Shown here piece by piece: positions 9,833 to 18,250 of a stretch of DNA of 64,000 nucleotides (positions are counted from its first letter, which is position 1; each line of letters starts with the position of its first letter). Under the pieces are notes generated by a model. That model had not been told where the DNA came from. It did not search any database and was given only the letters and a program-made list of their open reading frames with translations. Source of the DNA: Lachnoclostridium sp. An76 (GTDB taxonomy: Bacteria > Bacillota > Clostridia > Lachnospirales > Lachnospiraceae); assembly GCF_002161355.1 (NCBI RefSeq), contig NZ_NFHL01000003.1, positions 186,001-250,000 on the forward strand. The letters are read 5' to 3'. Both the position numbers and the translations under genes were made by a program.

Positions 9833-11773
9833 TCAGTTTACGTACTGAAGGATCAGATCCCACACACCGGGATCCTCCATGCCGAGGCTCCACTCGGCCA
9901 CACCTGCGAGATTGTTCGCTTTGATCACTTTCAGCTTTTCTTCCAGGGACTGCTCATCTTCCAGCCAGATCTTATAGACGCCGCCGTCAGCCTCCCACTG
10001 CGCGTAATTCTGTTTTGCCGTGGCATCCCATTCGGTCTGCACCCCGGCTGCCGAAACGATCTCCGCCGCTTCATCCATGCCATAAGCATAACTCGTAACT
10101 TTATTCGGATACGATGCGGCCTCTGTTCCCGCTTCCTCTGCCAGCTCATCCTCCGTCTTCGGAGTCTCGAACCACAATCGCGTGAAGAACGGGACGCCTG
10201 CCACCAATTTTTCAGCCGGCACTGATTTCAGAGCTTCAGTAATGCCGTCTTCAAGATAGCCTATAGACGCCACGGAGCCGGCCTGATAAGAACCATCTGT
10301 ATGCTCGTCATATCCCATGACCATCACATAATCCGCGACCGCGCCCTGCTCTTCTATGTCATAGTGCTCATTGTACGGCTGAGGCACATAGTTATCGACC
10401 GAAAATACCAGGCCGTTCTGCCTGCATTTGACTGACAGCTCCCGGACGAACTGGACATAATGCTCTCCGCATTCCACTGAAACCAGTTCAAAATCCAGAT
10501 TGATGCCGTCCACTCCCGACTGGAGCGCTTCGGCGATCACCTGATTAATGACCTTTGTACGCTTCGAAGTGTAGCTCAGCACTTCATAGGTCTCATCATA
10601 AGAATTGATGCCCCCGTGGAAATCCCGCAGGACAGCCCATACTTCAAGATTGGACTGATGGGCATAATTGACATAATCCGGATCGGCAAGTGATGAAACA
10701 TTTCCCTCCGTGTCACTCAGGCTGAACCACGTCGGCGCTATGGTCGTAAGCCCCTTTGTCCCTGCGATCGTCTCCAGTATATAGCTGTTGGCATCTGTGT
10801 TGGATACATTATGCCATGCCATATTGATCGTATAATTTTTCGTGATATTCGTATAAACAGGCTCCTCGAACTCTCTGGATGTAGTCTCTGCCGCAATGTC
10901 CCTGAGGTCTCCGGTCCGGACATACCCGATAAAGCCATCCTCCGTCCCGACTTTCATCCAGTCATCCTCATCTTCCAGCACAGTCACTTTGTCAGATTTT
11001 TTCACGTCTGTCAGGACCGGGCTCTTTACACCGCCCTGATATCTCACCTGCGTGTCCCGTCTGATACTTGCAGTCTGCTTCTCTCCCCACTCGCAGGTAA
11101 TGACAGCCCTCTGTACAGGTTCATCATAAACCGCATATTCCATATTTGTATACGCCTGGATGAACGGAAGCGCGATATACGCAGTCCTGCCTTCTGTCTT
11201 AAGGATCACATACTCTTCGCTCTTCTGTTCTGTGATATCCGTGTATTCTTTGCTGCCCACCTCTACCGAAACACTGCCTCCCGGCAGGGTATACAGCAGG
11301 ACGCTCTCATTCGGATCCCAGTAAAACCTTTTATTGATCCGTTCCCGTACAACAGAGTATTCGATATAATACTGTCCGTCGATCATTTTTCCCGGCGTCG
11401 GCGCCTCAGCCGCTCCATCTTCCGCTGCCGGCATATCTCTTCTGATCACCTGGTCATTTATCACCACAGCCACGTCATTTTCCGCTTCCAGTTCATAATA
11501 TTTTGTCAGATCAGCTCTCTCATTTGATGGGCCGTATTTTTTCCAGAATACGAAACCTCCGGCTGCTGCTATGATCAGTACGATAAAGATTGTCCACCGT
11601 ATTGCCGCATTGCGGCGTCTTCTCCTGGCTCTGCTGCTCCGCCTGGCAGGGCGTCTGTTCTGGCCCTGACCGCTGCTTTCCGGTCTCCGGGGTTTTCTGT
11701 CGGGGTACCTTCCTCGCGCACCGCCTGCGCCGGCCCGCCCTGAAGCTGTGCCCCTTCTTCCTCTTTCGTCCAT
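9833..11773 (-). CDS. Membrane-anchored GH18 protein with SH3 domain and Arg-rich cytoplasmic tail
   Basis: A 646-residue protein starting at ATG 11773, 5 bases after AGGAGGTG. Residues 1-59 form a very Arg/Gly/Ser-rich cytoplasmic tail. One membrane helix follows (about 61-77), then a copper amine oxidase-N-like domain (about 95-225), an SH3b domain (about 230-290) and a C-terminal GH18 barrel (about 310-645). The GH18 signature DGINLDFE (422-429) keeps the catalytic Glu. Relatives such as YaaH/SleL act on spore peptidoglycan, and others bind or cut cell-wall polymers. It is followed by the cwlD-like amidase, so cell-wall or cortex work is inferred. The polybasic tail is unusual. Confidence 0.85.
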   Translation of the reverse strand: MDERGRRGTASGRAGAGGARGRYPDRKPRRPESSGQGQNRRPARRSSRARRRRRNAAIRWTIFIVLIIAAAGGFVFWKKYGPSNERADLTKYYELEAENDVAVVINDQVIRRDMPAAEDGAAEAPTPGKMIDGQYYIEYSVVRERINKRFYWDPNESVLLYTLPGGSVSVEVGSKEYTDITEQKSEEYVILKTEGRTAYIALPFIQAYTNMEYAVYDEPVQRAVITCEWGEKQTASIRRDTQVRYQGGVKSPVLTDVKKSDKVTVLEDEDDWMKVGTEDGFIGYVRTGDLRDIAAETTSREFEEPVYTNITKNYTINMAWHNVSNTDANSYILETIAGTKGLTTIAPTWFSLSDTEGNVSSLADPDYVNYAHQSNLEVWAVLRDFHGGINSYDETYEVLSYTSKRTKVINQVIAEALQSGVDGINLDFELVSVECGEHYVQFVRELSVKCRQNGLVFSVDNYVPQPYNEHYDIEEQGAVADYVMVMGYDEHTDGSYQAGSVASIGYLEDGITEALKSVPAEKLVAGVPFFTRLWFETPKTEDELAEEAGTEAASYPNKVTSYAYGMDEAAEIVSAAGVQTEWDATAKQNYAQWEADGGVYKIWLEDEQSLEEKLKVIKANNLAGVAEWSLGMEDPGVWDLILQYVN

Positions 11774-11795
11774 GCCGCACCTCCTATCAGGAATC

Positions 11796-11823
11796 ATTAT
11801 AACATATTTTCATTATACGTCAT
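11796..11823 (-). promoter_or_regulatory. Promoter of the GH18-cwlD operon
   Basis: On the minus strand, -10 TATAAT (11796-11801) and -35-like ATGACG (11818-11823) have a 16-base spacer. It lies just upstream of the GH18 start and may drive the run down to plsC. Confidence 0.55.
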
Positions 11824-11864
11824 TAATAATTTGCCTGTTTCAGGAGATTTTAAGCACTTTCGGA

Positions 11865-12134
11865 TCACTGTCCACGTAACAGCCCGGCCGGCATAAAGGG
11901 GGTATCCTCTGCCCGGCTGTTTTCATTTATATCCGTAAACCTGAGCGCTTCGATACGTCCATCCCGGTCAATATCATAATCGCGCATATACGTACCTTCT
12001 TCCTTCGTCATATGGGCTGTCACGATCTGGAGCGCGCTGGCATGATATCCGTCAAGGGAGATATCGATCCCTCTCTTCTCATACCCTTCCAGTTCCGCAA
12101 ACATGTCCCTGTAAACTGTTTCATCCATTTTCAT
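11865..12134 (-). CDS. Small protein of unknown function, EF-hand-like motif
   Basis: An 89-residue acidic, soluble protein I do not recognise. The frame is open further upstream (to 12239), but the ATG at 12134 follows AAGGAG by about 10 bases and is chosen. Near the C-terminus the string DYDIDRDGRIEAL looks like a single calcium-binding EF-hand or dockerin-like loop. One loop is weak evidence. No signal peptide or membrane segment is seen. It is encoded just upstream of the GH18 gene on the same strand. The gene-free stretch upstream (12135-12522) holds only the mecA promoter and nothing else recognised. Confidence 0.55.
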   Translation of the reverse strand: MKMDETVYRDMFAELEGYEKRGIDISLDGYHASALQIVTAHMTKEEGTYMRDYDIDRDGRIEALRFTDINENSRAEDTPFMPAGLLRGQ

Positions 12135-12423
12135 CCGGCGTATACTCCTTTCCTCTGCGGATCTTGATAAATAGTGTACCCCGCCTGCATCGTTATAAGG
12201 AAGTACCTGTGACATACTCTCGGTCCGGCGGCGGGACAAAAGACAGTCTGATCCACAGCGGCTTCTTGTTTCCTCTGCTTCTCTCCTTTCACGTTATATT
12301 TACTTATCAGGGGTACCATCTTTTGTAAGTGCCATTATAGGTTCCCATTCTCCTGTTTTCAATGTGTTTTTTGTTCATAACCCGTGTGGATTCGTTGATA
12401 ACTCTGCGTGCCGCAATTTTATC

Positions 12424-12452
12424 TTTACATCTTTTTGGTTTTTGTTTATACT
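12424..12452 (+). promoter_or_regulatory. mecA promoter
   Basis: -35 TTTACA (12424-12429) and -10 TATACT (12447-12452) have a 17-base spacer, about 70 bases before the mecA start. Confidence 0.65.
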
Positions 12453-12522
12453 AATGATGAGAATATGTATCCAAATTTACTTTGTGTGCATATTATCATA
12501 TATAGTATAAGGATGTGATCAT

Positions 12523-13239
12523 ATGAAGATTGAGAAACTCAATGAAAATCAGATTCGTTGTACGCTGACACATGCTGATCTTGCAGCCCGCCATCTGAAA
12601 CTGAGCGAGCTGGCATATGGAACAGAGAAAGCAAAATCTTTATTTCGCGATATGATGCAGCAGGCATCCTTTGATTTTGGATTTGAAGCGGAGAATATCC
12701 CCCTGATGATAGAGGCTATCCCTTCTTCAGCAGATTCGATCGTTCTGATCATCACAAAGGTCGAAGATCCCGAAGAGCTGGACACACGGTTTTCAAAATT
12801 CACCCCGTCCGGAGATTCAGACCCTCTGAACCTGGAGGCGCTCGAAAAGCTCCAGGGCGCGGATGAATTCCTGAATCTCCTGAACAAGGTAAAGGAGGCG
12901 GCAGCAGGGACACGCACCTCCGAGCCGGGATCAGCCCCTTCTGCTTTTTCAGTACGCCTCTTCTCTTTCGAGACTCTCGACAGCGTGATCCGGGCTTCCC
13001 GCCTGCTCGCGCCGGTATACAGGGGCGCCAATACATTATATAAAGATGAAAGCACAGGAATGTATATCCTGGCCCTGGCGCCATCGGACCACTCCGCCAA
13101 TGAGTTTAACAAAATATGCAACATGCTTTCCGAGTACAGTTCCCCCGAAAAGGCCGAAGCTTCTGTCCTCGCCTTTCTGGAAGAGCACTGTGACATCATC
13201 GTATCAGCAGACGCCGTACAAAAATTATCCGCATTGTAG
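12523..13239 (+). CDS. mecA: Adaptor protein MecA
   Basis: MecA delivers substrates to the ClpC unfoldase of ClpCP proteolysis and controls competence and stress regulators. The 238-residue protein has the N-terminal substrate-binding segment (MKIEKLNENQIRCTLTHADL) and the LFRDMMQQASFDFGF block, followed by a C-terminal ClpC-binding domain after an acidic/Ser-rich linker (about residues 95-145). Ribosome site AAGGATGTGATC closely complements the 16S 3' end. Monocistronic: its own promoter upstream and a strong bidirectional terminator downstream. Confidence 0.93.
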   Translation: MKIEKLNENQIRCTLTHADLAARHLKLSELAYGTEKAKSLFRDMMQQASFDFGFEAENIPLMIEAIPSSADSIVLIITKVEDPEELDTRFSKFTPSGDSDPLNLEALEKLQGADEFLNLLNKVKEAAAGTRTSEPGSAPSAFSVRLFSFETLDSVIRASRLLAPVYRGANTLYKDESTGMYILALAPSDHSANEFNKICNMLSEYSSPEKAEASVLAFLEEHCDIIVSADAVQKLSAL

Positions 13240-13250
13240 TCCGGATATCA

Positions 13251-13300
13251 AAAAGCCCCTGACAGCCTGAACTCACACTCAGACTGTCAGGGGCCTTTTT
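13251..13300. terminator. Bidirectional terminator between mecA and the DUF1858 gene
   Basis: An 11-bp perfect stem, GCCCCTGACAG (13255-13265) with CTGTCAGGGGC (13284-13294), has A/T runs on both sides (AAAA before, TTTTT after). It can end mecA on the plus strand and the DUF1858 gene on the minus strand. Confidence 0.9.
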
Positions 13301-13325
13301 ATGCCGTGTCCTGATATCCCGGATA

Positions 13326-13535
13326 TTATTTCCCTGCCGCTGTCATAGCCGCATTGATCTTTTCAACAAGAAGCACACTGTCAATGCCATGCACCATTGC
13401 CGCCTCCTCGAGCGTCTCCATCTGAGAAGCCGGGCAGCCGAGACAGTGCATCCCGATCTCCATCAGGATCGGTGCAGACTCCGGGAAAATGTTGAGAAGT
13501 TCTCCGATTTTTGTATCTTTAGAAATCTGTGCCAT
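13326..13535 (-). CDS. DUF1858 domain protein
   Basis: A 69-residue protein made of one DUF1858 domain. Conserved features are the start [18 protein letters not shown], the [10 protein letters not shown] motif with a CxxC pair, and a helical tail. Such proteins often occur near redox or hybrid-cluster proteins in anaerobes and are thought to handle a disulphide or metal; the function is not established. Ribosome site AAGGAGG upstream. Single gene with its own promoter. Confidence 0.85.
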   Translation of the reverse strand: MAQISKDTKIGELLNIFPESAPILMEIGMHCLGCPASQMETLEEAAMVHGIDSVLLVEKINAAMTAAGK

Positions 13536-13580
13536 TTCTATTTCCTCCTTATAAATAAATGATAATTTTCAGCGGTTATT

Positions 13581-13609
13581 ATTATAAGCCCTGTCAATTA
13601 ATTTATCAA
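13581..13609 (-). promoter_or_regulatory. Promoter of the DUF1858 gene
   Basis: On the minus strand, -10 TATAAT (13581-13586) and -35 TTGATA (13604-13609) have a 17-base spacer, 46 bases from the start codon. Confidence 0.65.
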
Positions 13610-13815
13610 CAATGTTTTTGCTTTTATACAGCGTGGTATACCGCTTTCTTTTCTGAATTGTCAGATTTGTCCACACCTGTTTTTCGTTTTTTTGAATACT
13701 CAAAAGTCAATATTGAATCCGATTTTTTTCGACATTTTTACATTTTCATAACAACTCGCCAAAACGTCCGTTCTTTTTTCAGCCCTGAGTAATTCACCAA
13801 AAACACATGTTTTTA

Positions 13816-13887
13816 TGTGGATAATGTGGATAACTTTGTGGAAATCCTTATTTTTTCCACGTTTTTCGTGGTTTGCGATGTGGATAA
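13816..13887 (+). promoter_or_regulatory. Cluster of DnaA boxes in an intergenic stretch
   Basis: Three perfect TGTGGATAA boxes (complement TTATCCACA) lie at 13816-13824, 13825-13833 and 13879-13887. The first two are back to back, and one near-match TGTGGAAAT lies at 13837-13845. All have the same orientation. The surrounding 13536-14040 stretch is AT-rich and holds no gene. This resembles DnaA-box clusters outside oriC that titrate DnaA. dnaA or dnaN is not in the window, so oriC itself is not supported. Confidence 0.65.
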
Positions 13888-13977
13888 GTTGAAAACTCCA
13901 TTTTATTTAATTTCGACGCTTTTTTACAAATAAAAACATTTTTGTGCACTTTGCTTATCCGCGCGCTCCTTATGTCG

Positions 13978-14016
13978 AAAAAGGGAGCCGTACTCTTCAT
14001 CTGAAGTACAGCCCCC
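13978..14016 (-). terminator. Terminator of the NlpC/P60 gene
   Basis: On the minus strand, GGGGGCTGTACTTC pairs with AGAGTACGGCTCCC and is followed by TTTTT. It lies 25 bases past the stop codon. Confidence 0.75.
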
Positions 14017-14040
14017 ATTCTTCCATTTACTTCCAGTCTT

Positions 14041-15138
14041 TTACAAGACCCTCCTTACAGCAATGATATTTGTATATGTGGCACTGCATATCCCGATGCC
14101 GTCTGCTTCATTCATAGCATTGACGATCGTGCCGTCTCCCATATACAGTCCTACATGCCCGTCATAGAGGATCAGATCGCCGGGCAGCGCCTCCGCATAG
14201 CTTACGGCATATCCCGAGTTTACCATCTCATAGGTAGTCCTCGGCAGGCTTACGCCGAAATGGGCATAAACGGACTGGACGAACCCGGAGCAGTCAGCTC
14301 CGTCTGTCAGGCTTGTCCCGCCCCATACGTATGGGTTCCCGATAAACTGGCATGCATAGTCAATGACCGCCTGCCCTGTGACACTGCCGCCCGGGAGAAT
14401 GCCCGCCGCAGCGCCTGTCTCTGCCGCCCGGGCCTCTTCCGCCCTGCGTGCTTCCTCCTCAAGCCTTGCCTCTTCCTCCTCCTTCGTCTCCCCATAAGAG
14501 TAAGAAGTCTCTTCTGTCACATAGTTTCCCGACACCCAGCCGTCAATCTCCCCGACTTTGACCGGATACCAGCCATCCACAGGATCTCCTGTCACTTCGT
14601 ATGTCTCACCGAGCCCGACCTGAGTCAGGATATCCGCGCCAGTCCCCTGACCATCCCTGACATTCAGGGCATACGCTGTGACCGTGACCGTATGGTCCTC
14701 AAACTCTTCCGCCCGCAGCGACGCCTCCCCGCCTGTGATCAGGGAATCCGCCGGCACATATCCCTCAGCCGACCCGGACCTGACCTTCGTCCAGCCGTCC
14801 AGATATTCCAGCACCTGGGCCGCTGAATCCTGATACAGTTTCCCGACCCAGTCGCTGTTTTCGTCCGGAGCACTCCTGATATAGGTATAATCTCCTGTAT
14901 CAGAAAATGCCATATTCAAATACTCTCCCTCTTCTGTTGGCACCAGATAGAGATTGATATTATCCTTCACCTCTGTTTCATAACACTTCTCCAGTACCGA
15001 TTCGATCCCTGATGCCTGTACGAAGGGCTGTTCCCCGGTCTTCCCGGCAGCCGGTACATCAAGCACCCTCCCCGGGACCAGGATCATCCCTGCCACAGCA
15101 GAGAGGATCACCTTTTGCTTAATGTGTGTCTTATCCAT
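14041..15138 (-). CDS. Secreted NlpC/P60 peptidoglycan hydrolase with SH3 domains
   Basis: A 365-residue exported cell-wall endopeptidase, likely cutting D-gamma-Glu-diamino acid bonds in stem peptides. It has an N-terminal signal segment (about 8-30) and two bacterial SH3 domains (about 75-135 and 150-210). A Glu/Ala/Arg-rich linker follows (about 215-242), then a C-terminal NlpC/P60 domain. The catalytic Cys lies in DGADCSGFV and the His in DGHVGLYMG. Strong GGAGG site before the ATG. It has its own perfect promoter with a WalR-like box in the leader, which fits control by the WalRK cell-wall system. Confidence 0.92.
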   Translation of the reverse strand: MDKTHIKQKVILSAVAGMILVPGRVLDVPAAGKTGEQPFVQASGIESVLEKCYETEVKDNINLYLVPTEEGEYLNMAFSDTGDYTYIRSAPDENSDWVGKLYQDSAAQVLEYLDGWTKVRSGSAEGYVPADSLITGGEASLRAEEFEDHTVTVTAYALNVRDGQGTGADILTQVGLGETYEVTGDPVDGWYPVKVGEIDGWVSGNYVTEETSYSYGETKEEEEARLEEEARRAEEARAAETGAAAGILPGGSVTGQAVIDYACQFIGNPYVWGGTSLTDGADCSGFVQSVYAHFGVSLPRTTYEMVNSGYAVSYAEALPGDLILYDGHVGLYMGDGTIVNAMNEADGIGICSATYTNIIAVRRVL

Positions 15139-15187
15139 ATAAAACCTCCTTCATTTCATGTCTTTATCTTTTGTAGGAAGTTCTAAA

Positions 15188-15204
15188 TGTTACACATTTG
15201 TTAA
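15188..15204 (+). promoter_or_regulatory. WalR-like box in the NlpC/P60 leader
   Basis: TGTTAC-ACATT-TGTTAA fits the Bacillus WalR consensus TGTWAH-N5-TGTWAH exactly. A further TGTTAC/GTAACA dyad follows at 15208-15220. It lies just downstream of the NlpC/P60 transcription start. Confidence 0.5.
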
Positions 15205-15219
15205 ATTTGTTACGGTAAC

Positions 15220-15248
15220 ATTATACCAACAGAACCTCGCATTGTCAA
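15220..15248 (-). promoter_or_regulatory. NlpC/P60 gene promoter
   Basis: On the minus strand, TTGACA (15243-15248) and TATAAT (15220-15225) have a 17-base spacer. Both hexamers are consensus. Confidence 0.85.
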
Positions 15249-15425
15249 CTGATTTTGCAGGCATCCCGCAGACATCCATCGACATATACTGTGTATCCAT
15301 CCCATATTTCTTCTCTCCGCCTGCACATCTGTTAATTATTTTGTAACATATTGACGGAAATATGCGCTGCCTAATATCTTCATATTAAATATGGCAAAGA
15401 TACAGTCCCACTTCCCCCGCTTACT

Positions 15426-15479
15426 GTTCCCCGGATTTTTTTAATTAGGTATGTTCCCCGGATTTTTTTAATTAGGTAT
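15426..15479 (+). repeat. 27-bp tandem duplication next to the perR promoter
   Basis: Two identical 27-base units (15426-15452 and 15453-15479) begin GTTCCCCGG, pass through a T7 tract and TTAATTAGG, and end in TAT. The last T of copy two is the first base of the perR -35 hexamer. The rest of the 15249-15576 stretch holds the perR promoter and no gene. Confidence 0.9.
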
Positions 15480-15507
15480 TGACAAGTCCAGGATTATGTA
15501 TTATATT
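15479..15507 (+). promoter_or_regulatory. perR-rubrerythrin promoter
   Basis: -35 TTGACA (15479-15484) and -10 TATATT (15502-15507) have a 17-base spacer. An AT-rich stretch with partial dyads (GTTATCATTATTAAT, about 15523-15537) follows and could hold a self-regulatory Fur/PerR-type site. That match is weak. Confidence 0.7.
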
Positions 15508-15576
15508 TTAATTACAGTAATCGTTATCATTATTAATCGATTCCTGTTTCATCCAGAAATGAAAGGGGGATTCCCA

Positions 15577-15972
15577 TTGGCAGCTTTGAAATACAGTAGG
15601 CAACGAGAATCCATCAAACATTACCTTATGTCAACCAGGGAGCATCCTACCGCTGACACGGTCTATATGCATGTGAAAAAAGATTTTCCGAATATCAGCC
15701 TTGGGACTGTATACAGGAATCTGAATCTTCTCACAGATATCGGGGAGGCGATAAAGATCTCTACGCCGGATGGCGGGGACAGGTTTGACGGAAGGGTCGA
15801 ACCGCACAATCATTTTTTGTGTACAAAGTGCGGACGGTTACTGGATCTGGATCTGGACATGCACAGTATCGAGGAGGTCAATCGGATGGCGGCAGAAAAC
15901 TTCGACGGCATCATTACTTCCAGTTCCACGTTGTTTTACGGTGAATGCAGTGACTGCATTAAAAAGTCATAA
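15577..15972 (+). CDS. perR: Fur-family peroxide regulator, PerR-like
   Basis: A metal-dependent repressor of peroxide-defence genes, about 131 residues. An N-terminal winged helix (LGTVYRNLNLL) is followed by a dimerisation domain. The structural zinc site is formed by CTKC and CSDC. The regulatory site keeps RFD (Asp typical of PerR; Fur has Glu) and HNH. The frame is open from 15496, but a TTG start at 15577, 7 bases after AAAGGGGGA, gives the usual N-terminus (AALKYSRQRE). An ATG at 15559 is the alternative. Two rubrerythrin genes follow on the same strand, classic PerR targets in Clostridia. Confidence 0.88.
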   Translation: MAALKYSRQRESIKHYLMSTREHPTADTVYMHVKKDFPNISLGTVYRNLNLLTDIGEAIKISTPDGGDRFDGRVEPHNHFLCTKCGRLLDLDLDMHSIEEVNRMAAENFDGIITSSSTLFYGECSDCIKKS

Positions 15973-16008
15973 AAATATATTTTAAAAAAAGAAAAGGAGA
16001 CAAAGATC

Positions 16009-16551
16009 ATGAAAAAATGGGTATGTACAGTATGCGGTTATGTTTATGAAGGAGAGGCTGCTCCGGCTGAATGTCCGGTATGTCACGCTCCGGCTGAGAA
16101 ATTCCAGGAGCAGTCCGGCGAGATGACATGGGCTGCTGAGCACGTTGTAGGCGTTGCGCAGGGCGTAAGCGAAGACATCCTTGCTGACCTGAGAGCAAAC
16201 TTCGAGGGCGAGTGCTCTGAGGTAGGTATGTATCTTGCAATGGCAAGAGTTGCTCACAGAGAAGGATATCCGGAGATCGGCCTGTACTGGGAGAAGGCTG
16301 CTTACGAAGAGGCAGAGCACGCTGCTAAATTCGCAGAGCTCCTCGGCGAAGTCGTTACAGACAGCACAAAGAAGAACCTTGAGATGCGTGTAGAGGCTGA
16401 GAACGGCGCTACTGCAGGTAAATTTGACCTTGCGAAACGTGCGAAAGCTGCAAACCTTGACGCGATCCATGATACAGTTCACGAGATGGCAAGAGACGAG
16501 GCCCGTCACGGAAAAGCATTCGCAGGTCTTCTGAAGAGATACTTCGGCTAA
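16009..16551 (+). CDS. Reverse rubrerythrin (NADH peroxidase type)
   Basis: A 180-residue non-haem iron protein that reduces hydrogen peroxide in anaerobes. Here the rubredoxin domain is at the N-terminus (CTVCGY and CPVCHA, residues 6-27) and the ferritin-like di-iron four-helix domain follows (ExxH-type ligands in [10 protein letters not shown] and DEARHGKA). This is the reverse of classical rubrerythrin. It sits 36 bases after perR with AAAGGAG as ribosome site, and 21 bases before a classical rubrerythrin, so all three are likely one operon. Codon use suggests high expression. Confidence 0.92.
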   Translation: MKKWVCTVCGYVYEGEAAPAECPVCHAPAEKFQEQSGEMTWAAEHVVGVAQGVSEDILADLRANFEGECSEVGMYLAMARVAHREGYPEIGLYWEKAAYEEAEHAAKFAELLGEVVTDSTKKNLEMRVEAENGATAGKFDLAKRAKAANLDAIHDTVHEMARDEARHGKAFAGLLKRYFG

Positions 16552-16572
16552 TAAAAACAGGAGGATCCCATT

Positions 16573-17109
16573 ATGTCAAAATATGAGGGAACAAAAACAG
16601 AGAAAAATCTGATGGAAGCATTCGCCGGCGAGTCGCAGGCACGCAACAAATATACCTATTACGCTTCCGCCGCAAGGAAAGCCGGATTCGTACAGATGGC
16701 GAACATCTTTGAGGAAACCGCAAACCAGGAAAAAGAGCATGCCAAAATGTGGTTTAAAGAATTCCACGGGATCGGCAGCGTTGAGGAAAACCTTGCTGAC
16801 GCTGCAGCCGGTGAGAATTACGAATGGACCGATATGTATAAGAGGATGGCTGAGGAAGCCGAGACAGAAGGATTCCCGGAACTTGCCGCTAAATTCCGCG
16901 GCGTTGCCCAGGTAGAGGCAGCTCACGAGAAACGCTACCAGAGGCTTCTCGACCACTACCGTCAGGGAAAAACATTTAAAGACGAGGCTCCTCTCGGCTG
17001 GAAATGTAATAACTGCGGATACATCTATGAGGGCGAGGAAGCGCCGGAGATCTGTCCGGTATGCGCACACCCGAGAGCTTATTTCGAGAGAAAAGCTGAA
17101 AACTACTAA
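16573..17109 (+). CDS. rbr: Rubrerythrin (classical)
   Basis: A 178-residue peroxide reductase with an N-terminal ferritin-like di-iron domain ([28 protein letters not shown]) and a C-terminal rubredoxin domain ([10 protein letters not shown] and [11 protein letters not shown]). It takes electrons from rubredoxin or related carriers and protects from peroxide. Last gene of the perR unit, followed by a strong terminator at 17165-17206. Having both domain orders side by side gives two complementary peroxide scavengers. Confidence 0.95.
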   Translation: MSKYEGTKTEKNLMEAFAGESQARNKYTYYASAARKAGFVQMANIFEETANQEKEHAKMWFKEFHGIGSVEENLADAAAGENYEWTDMYKRMAEEAETEGFPELAAKFRGVAQVEAAHEKRYQRLLDHYRQGKTFKDEAPLGWKCNNCGYIYEGEEAPEICPVCAHPRAYFERKAENY

Positions 17110-17164
17110 GATTTCTCCGCTGTAATACTATACAGTACAGAAGAACAGGATCCAAACAAAAAGT

Positions 17165-17206
17165 CCGGGAGTATGCAAGGCATCCGCCGCATACTCCCGG
17201 TTTTCT
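17165..17206. terminator. Terminator between rubrerythrin and ROK kinase
   Basis: A 12-bp perfect stem, CCGGGAGTATGC with GCATACTCCCGG, is followed by TTTTCTATTT on the plus strand. A-rich sequence on the other side could also serve the convergent ROK gene. Confidence 0.85.
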
Positions 17207-17243
17207 ATTTCAGAGATTTATCTTCTCCGCCCTTTCATCTGCA

Positions 17244-18146
17244 TCACGCCTGTTTCTGAGTCATCGGAAGCATCGCAGCACCCACGATCCCCGGCTCCTC
17301 CAGCTCTGCTTCCTTAAACACTACGGACTGCATCCCTGCATGGATCATAGAGCGGTAATATTTTTCCATTTTGTCAAAGAAGACATCCTTGCCTTTCATT
17401 ACTCCGCCGCCTACGACAAACACATGCGGATCTATGATATGTCCGATCGCGCTGAACATCATGGCAAGGTCATATGCCATAGCGTCCACGATCTCAAGAG
17501 CCTTCTCATCGCCTTTTCGCGCCAGTTCAAAAACATCTCCCGCATTGGTTATACTGTCGCCGAATACAGCCCTTCCCTTGCGGGTGATCGCTGTACCGCT
17601 GGCTTCGTTCTCCACAGCGCCCACATTCAGGATATTATATTTCTCCCGGTTCCGGTCAATGCATATATTTCCGATCTCTCCGGCATGTCCGTTCTGTCCG
17701 CTGATCACTTTTTTGTCAATGACAAGCGCACCGCCGATCCCTGTGGAGATCGTCACATAATAAACGATCGGATATCCTTTTCCTCCGCCGAGCACTGCCT
17801 CGCCAAGAGCCGCGACCTTCACGTCATTATCCATATAAGCCGGCTTCTGGAAATGCTTCTGTATGTAATCCGCTATCGGGAATCCGATAAGCTTCGGCAG
17901 GTTTGTGGACACGATGATCTTCCCGTTGACCGTATCGATCGGCCCCGGGATCCCCATCCCGATCCCTTCGCATTCCTCATAGCCTTCCAGGCTCTCGATC
18001 AGGGAGGTCATTGTCTCCATGACAGCCTCCGCGCCCCGCTCAGGATGGCTCTCTGACTTCTTCATATTCAGGATCTCGCCATCTTCGCTTACGATCGCTG
18101 CACGAATGTTTGTACCGCCGAGGTCAACTCCTATAAACTTTCTCAT
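17244..18146 (-). CDS. ROK-family sugar kinase (probable glucokinase)
   Basis: A 300-residue ROK protein that phosphorylates a hexose with ATP. It has an N-terminal phosphate loop DLGGTNIRAA (about residues 8-17), the sugar-binding GHAGEIGN block (about 154-161) and an ATP-binding VVGGGVM near the C-terminus. No DNA-binding domain precedes it, so it is an enzyme rather than a NagC-type repressor. The usual ROK zinc motif CxCGxxGCxE is not present after GHAGEIGN. Single gene with its own promoter. Glucose is the likely substrate, but related kinases for ManNAc or allose look similar. Confidence 0.82.
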   Translation of the reverse strand: MRKFIGVDLGGTNIRAAIVSEDGEILNMKKSESHPERGAEAVMETMTSLIESLEGYEECEGIGMGIPGPIDTVNGKIIVSTNLPKLIGFPIADYIQKHFQKPAYMDNDVKVAALGEAVLGGGKGYPIVYYVTISTGIGGALVIDKKVISGQNGHAGEIGNICIDRNREKYNILNVGAVENEASGTAITRKGRAVFGDSITNAGDVFELARKGDEKALEIVDAMAYDLAMMFSAIGHIIDPHVFVVGGGVMKGKDVFFDKMEKYYRSMIHAGMQSVVFKEAELEEPGIVGAAMLPMTQKQA

Positions 18147-18171
18147 ATTCTTTTTTCTCCTTTTTCTTTTT

Positions 18172-18201
18172 ATTATACATAATATGAATCTCCGACTGCA
18201 A
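18172..18201 (-). promoter_or_regulatory. ROK kinase promoter
   Basis: On the minus strand, TATAAT (18172-18177) and -35 TTGCAG (18196-18201) have an 18-base spacer, about 25 bases before the start codon. Confidence 0.6.
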
Positions 18202-18250
18202 CAGAAATCCGATCCATTTTCCCTGTTCTTTTCCCACCGCCTTTTTCCCT

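Noticed and set aside
13559-13600. Fur box upstream of the DUF1858 gene (TGATAATTTTCA)
   Set aside because: Only one half resembles the 19-bp consensus; chance match in AT-rich sequence.
13540-14040. Chromosome origin (oriC)
   Set aside because: Perfect DnaA boxes are present, but dnaA, dnaN and other origin-linked genes are absent from the neighbourhood. Kept only as a DnaA-box cluster.
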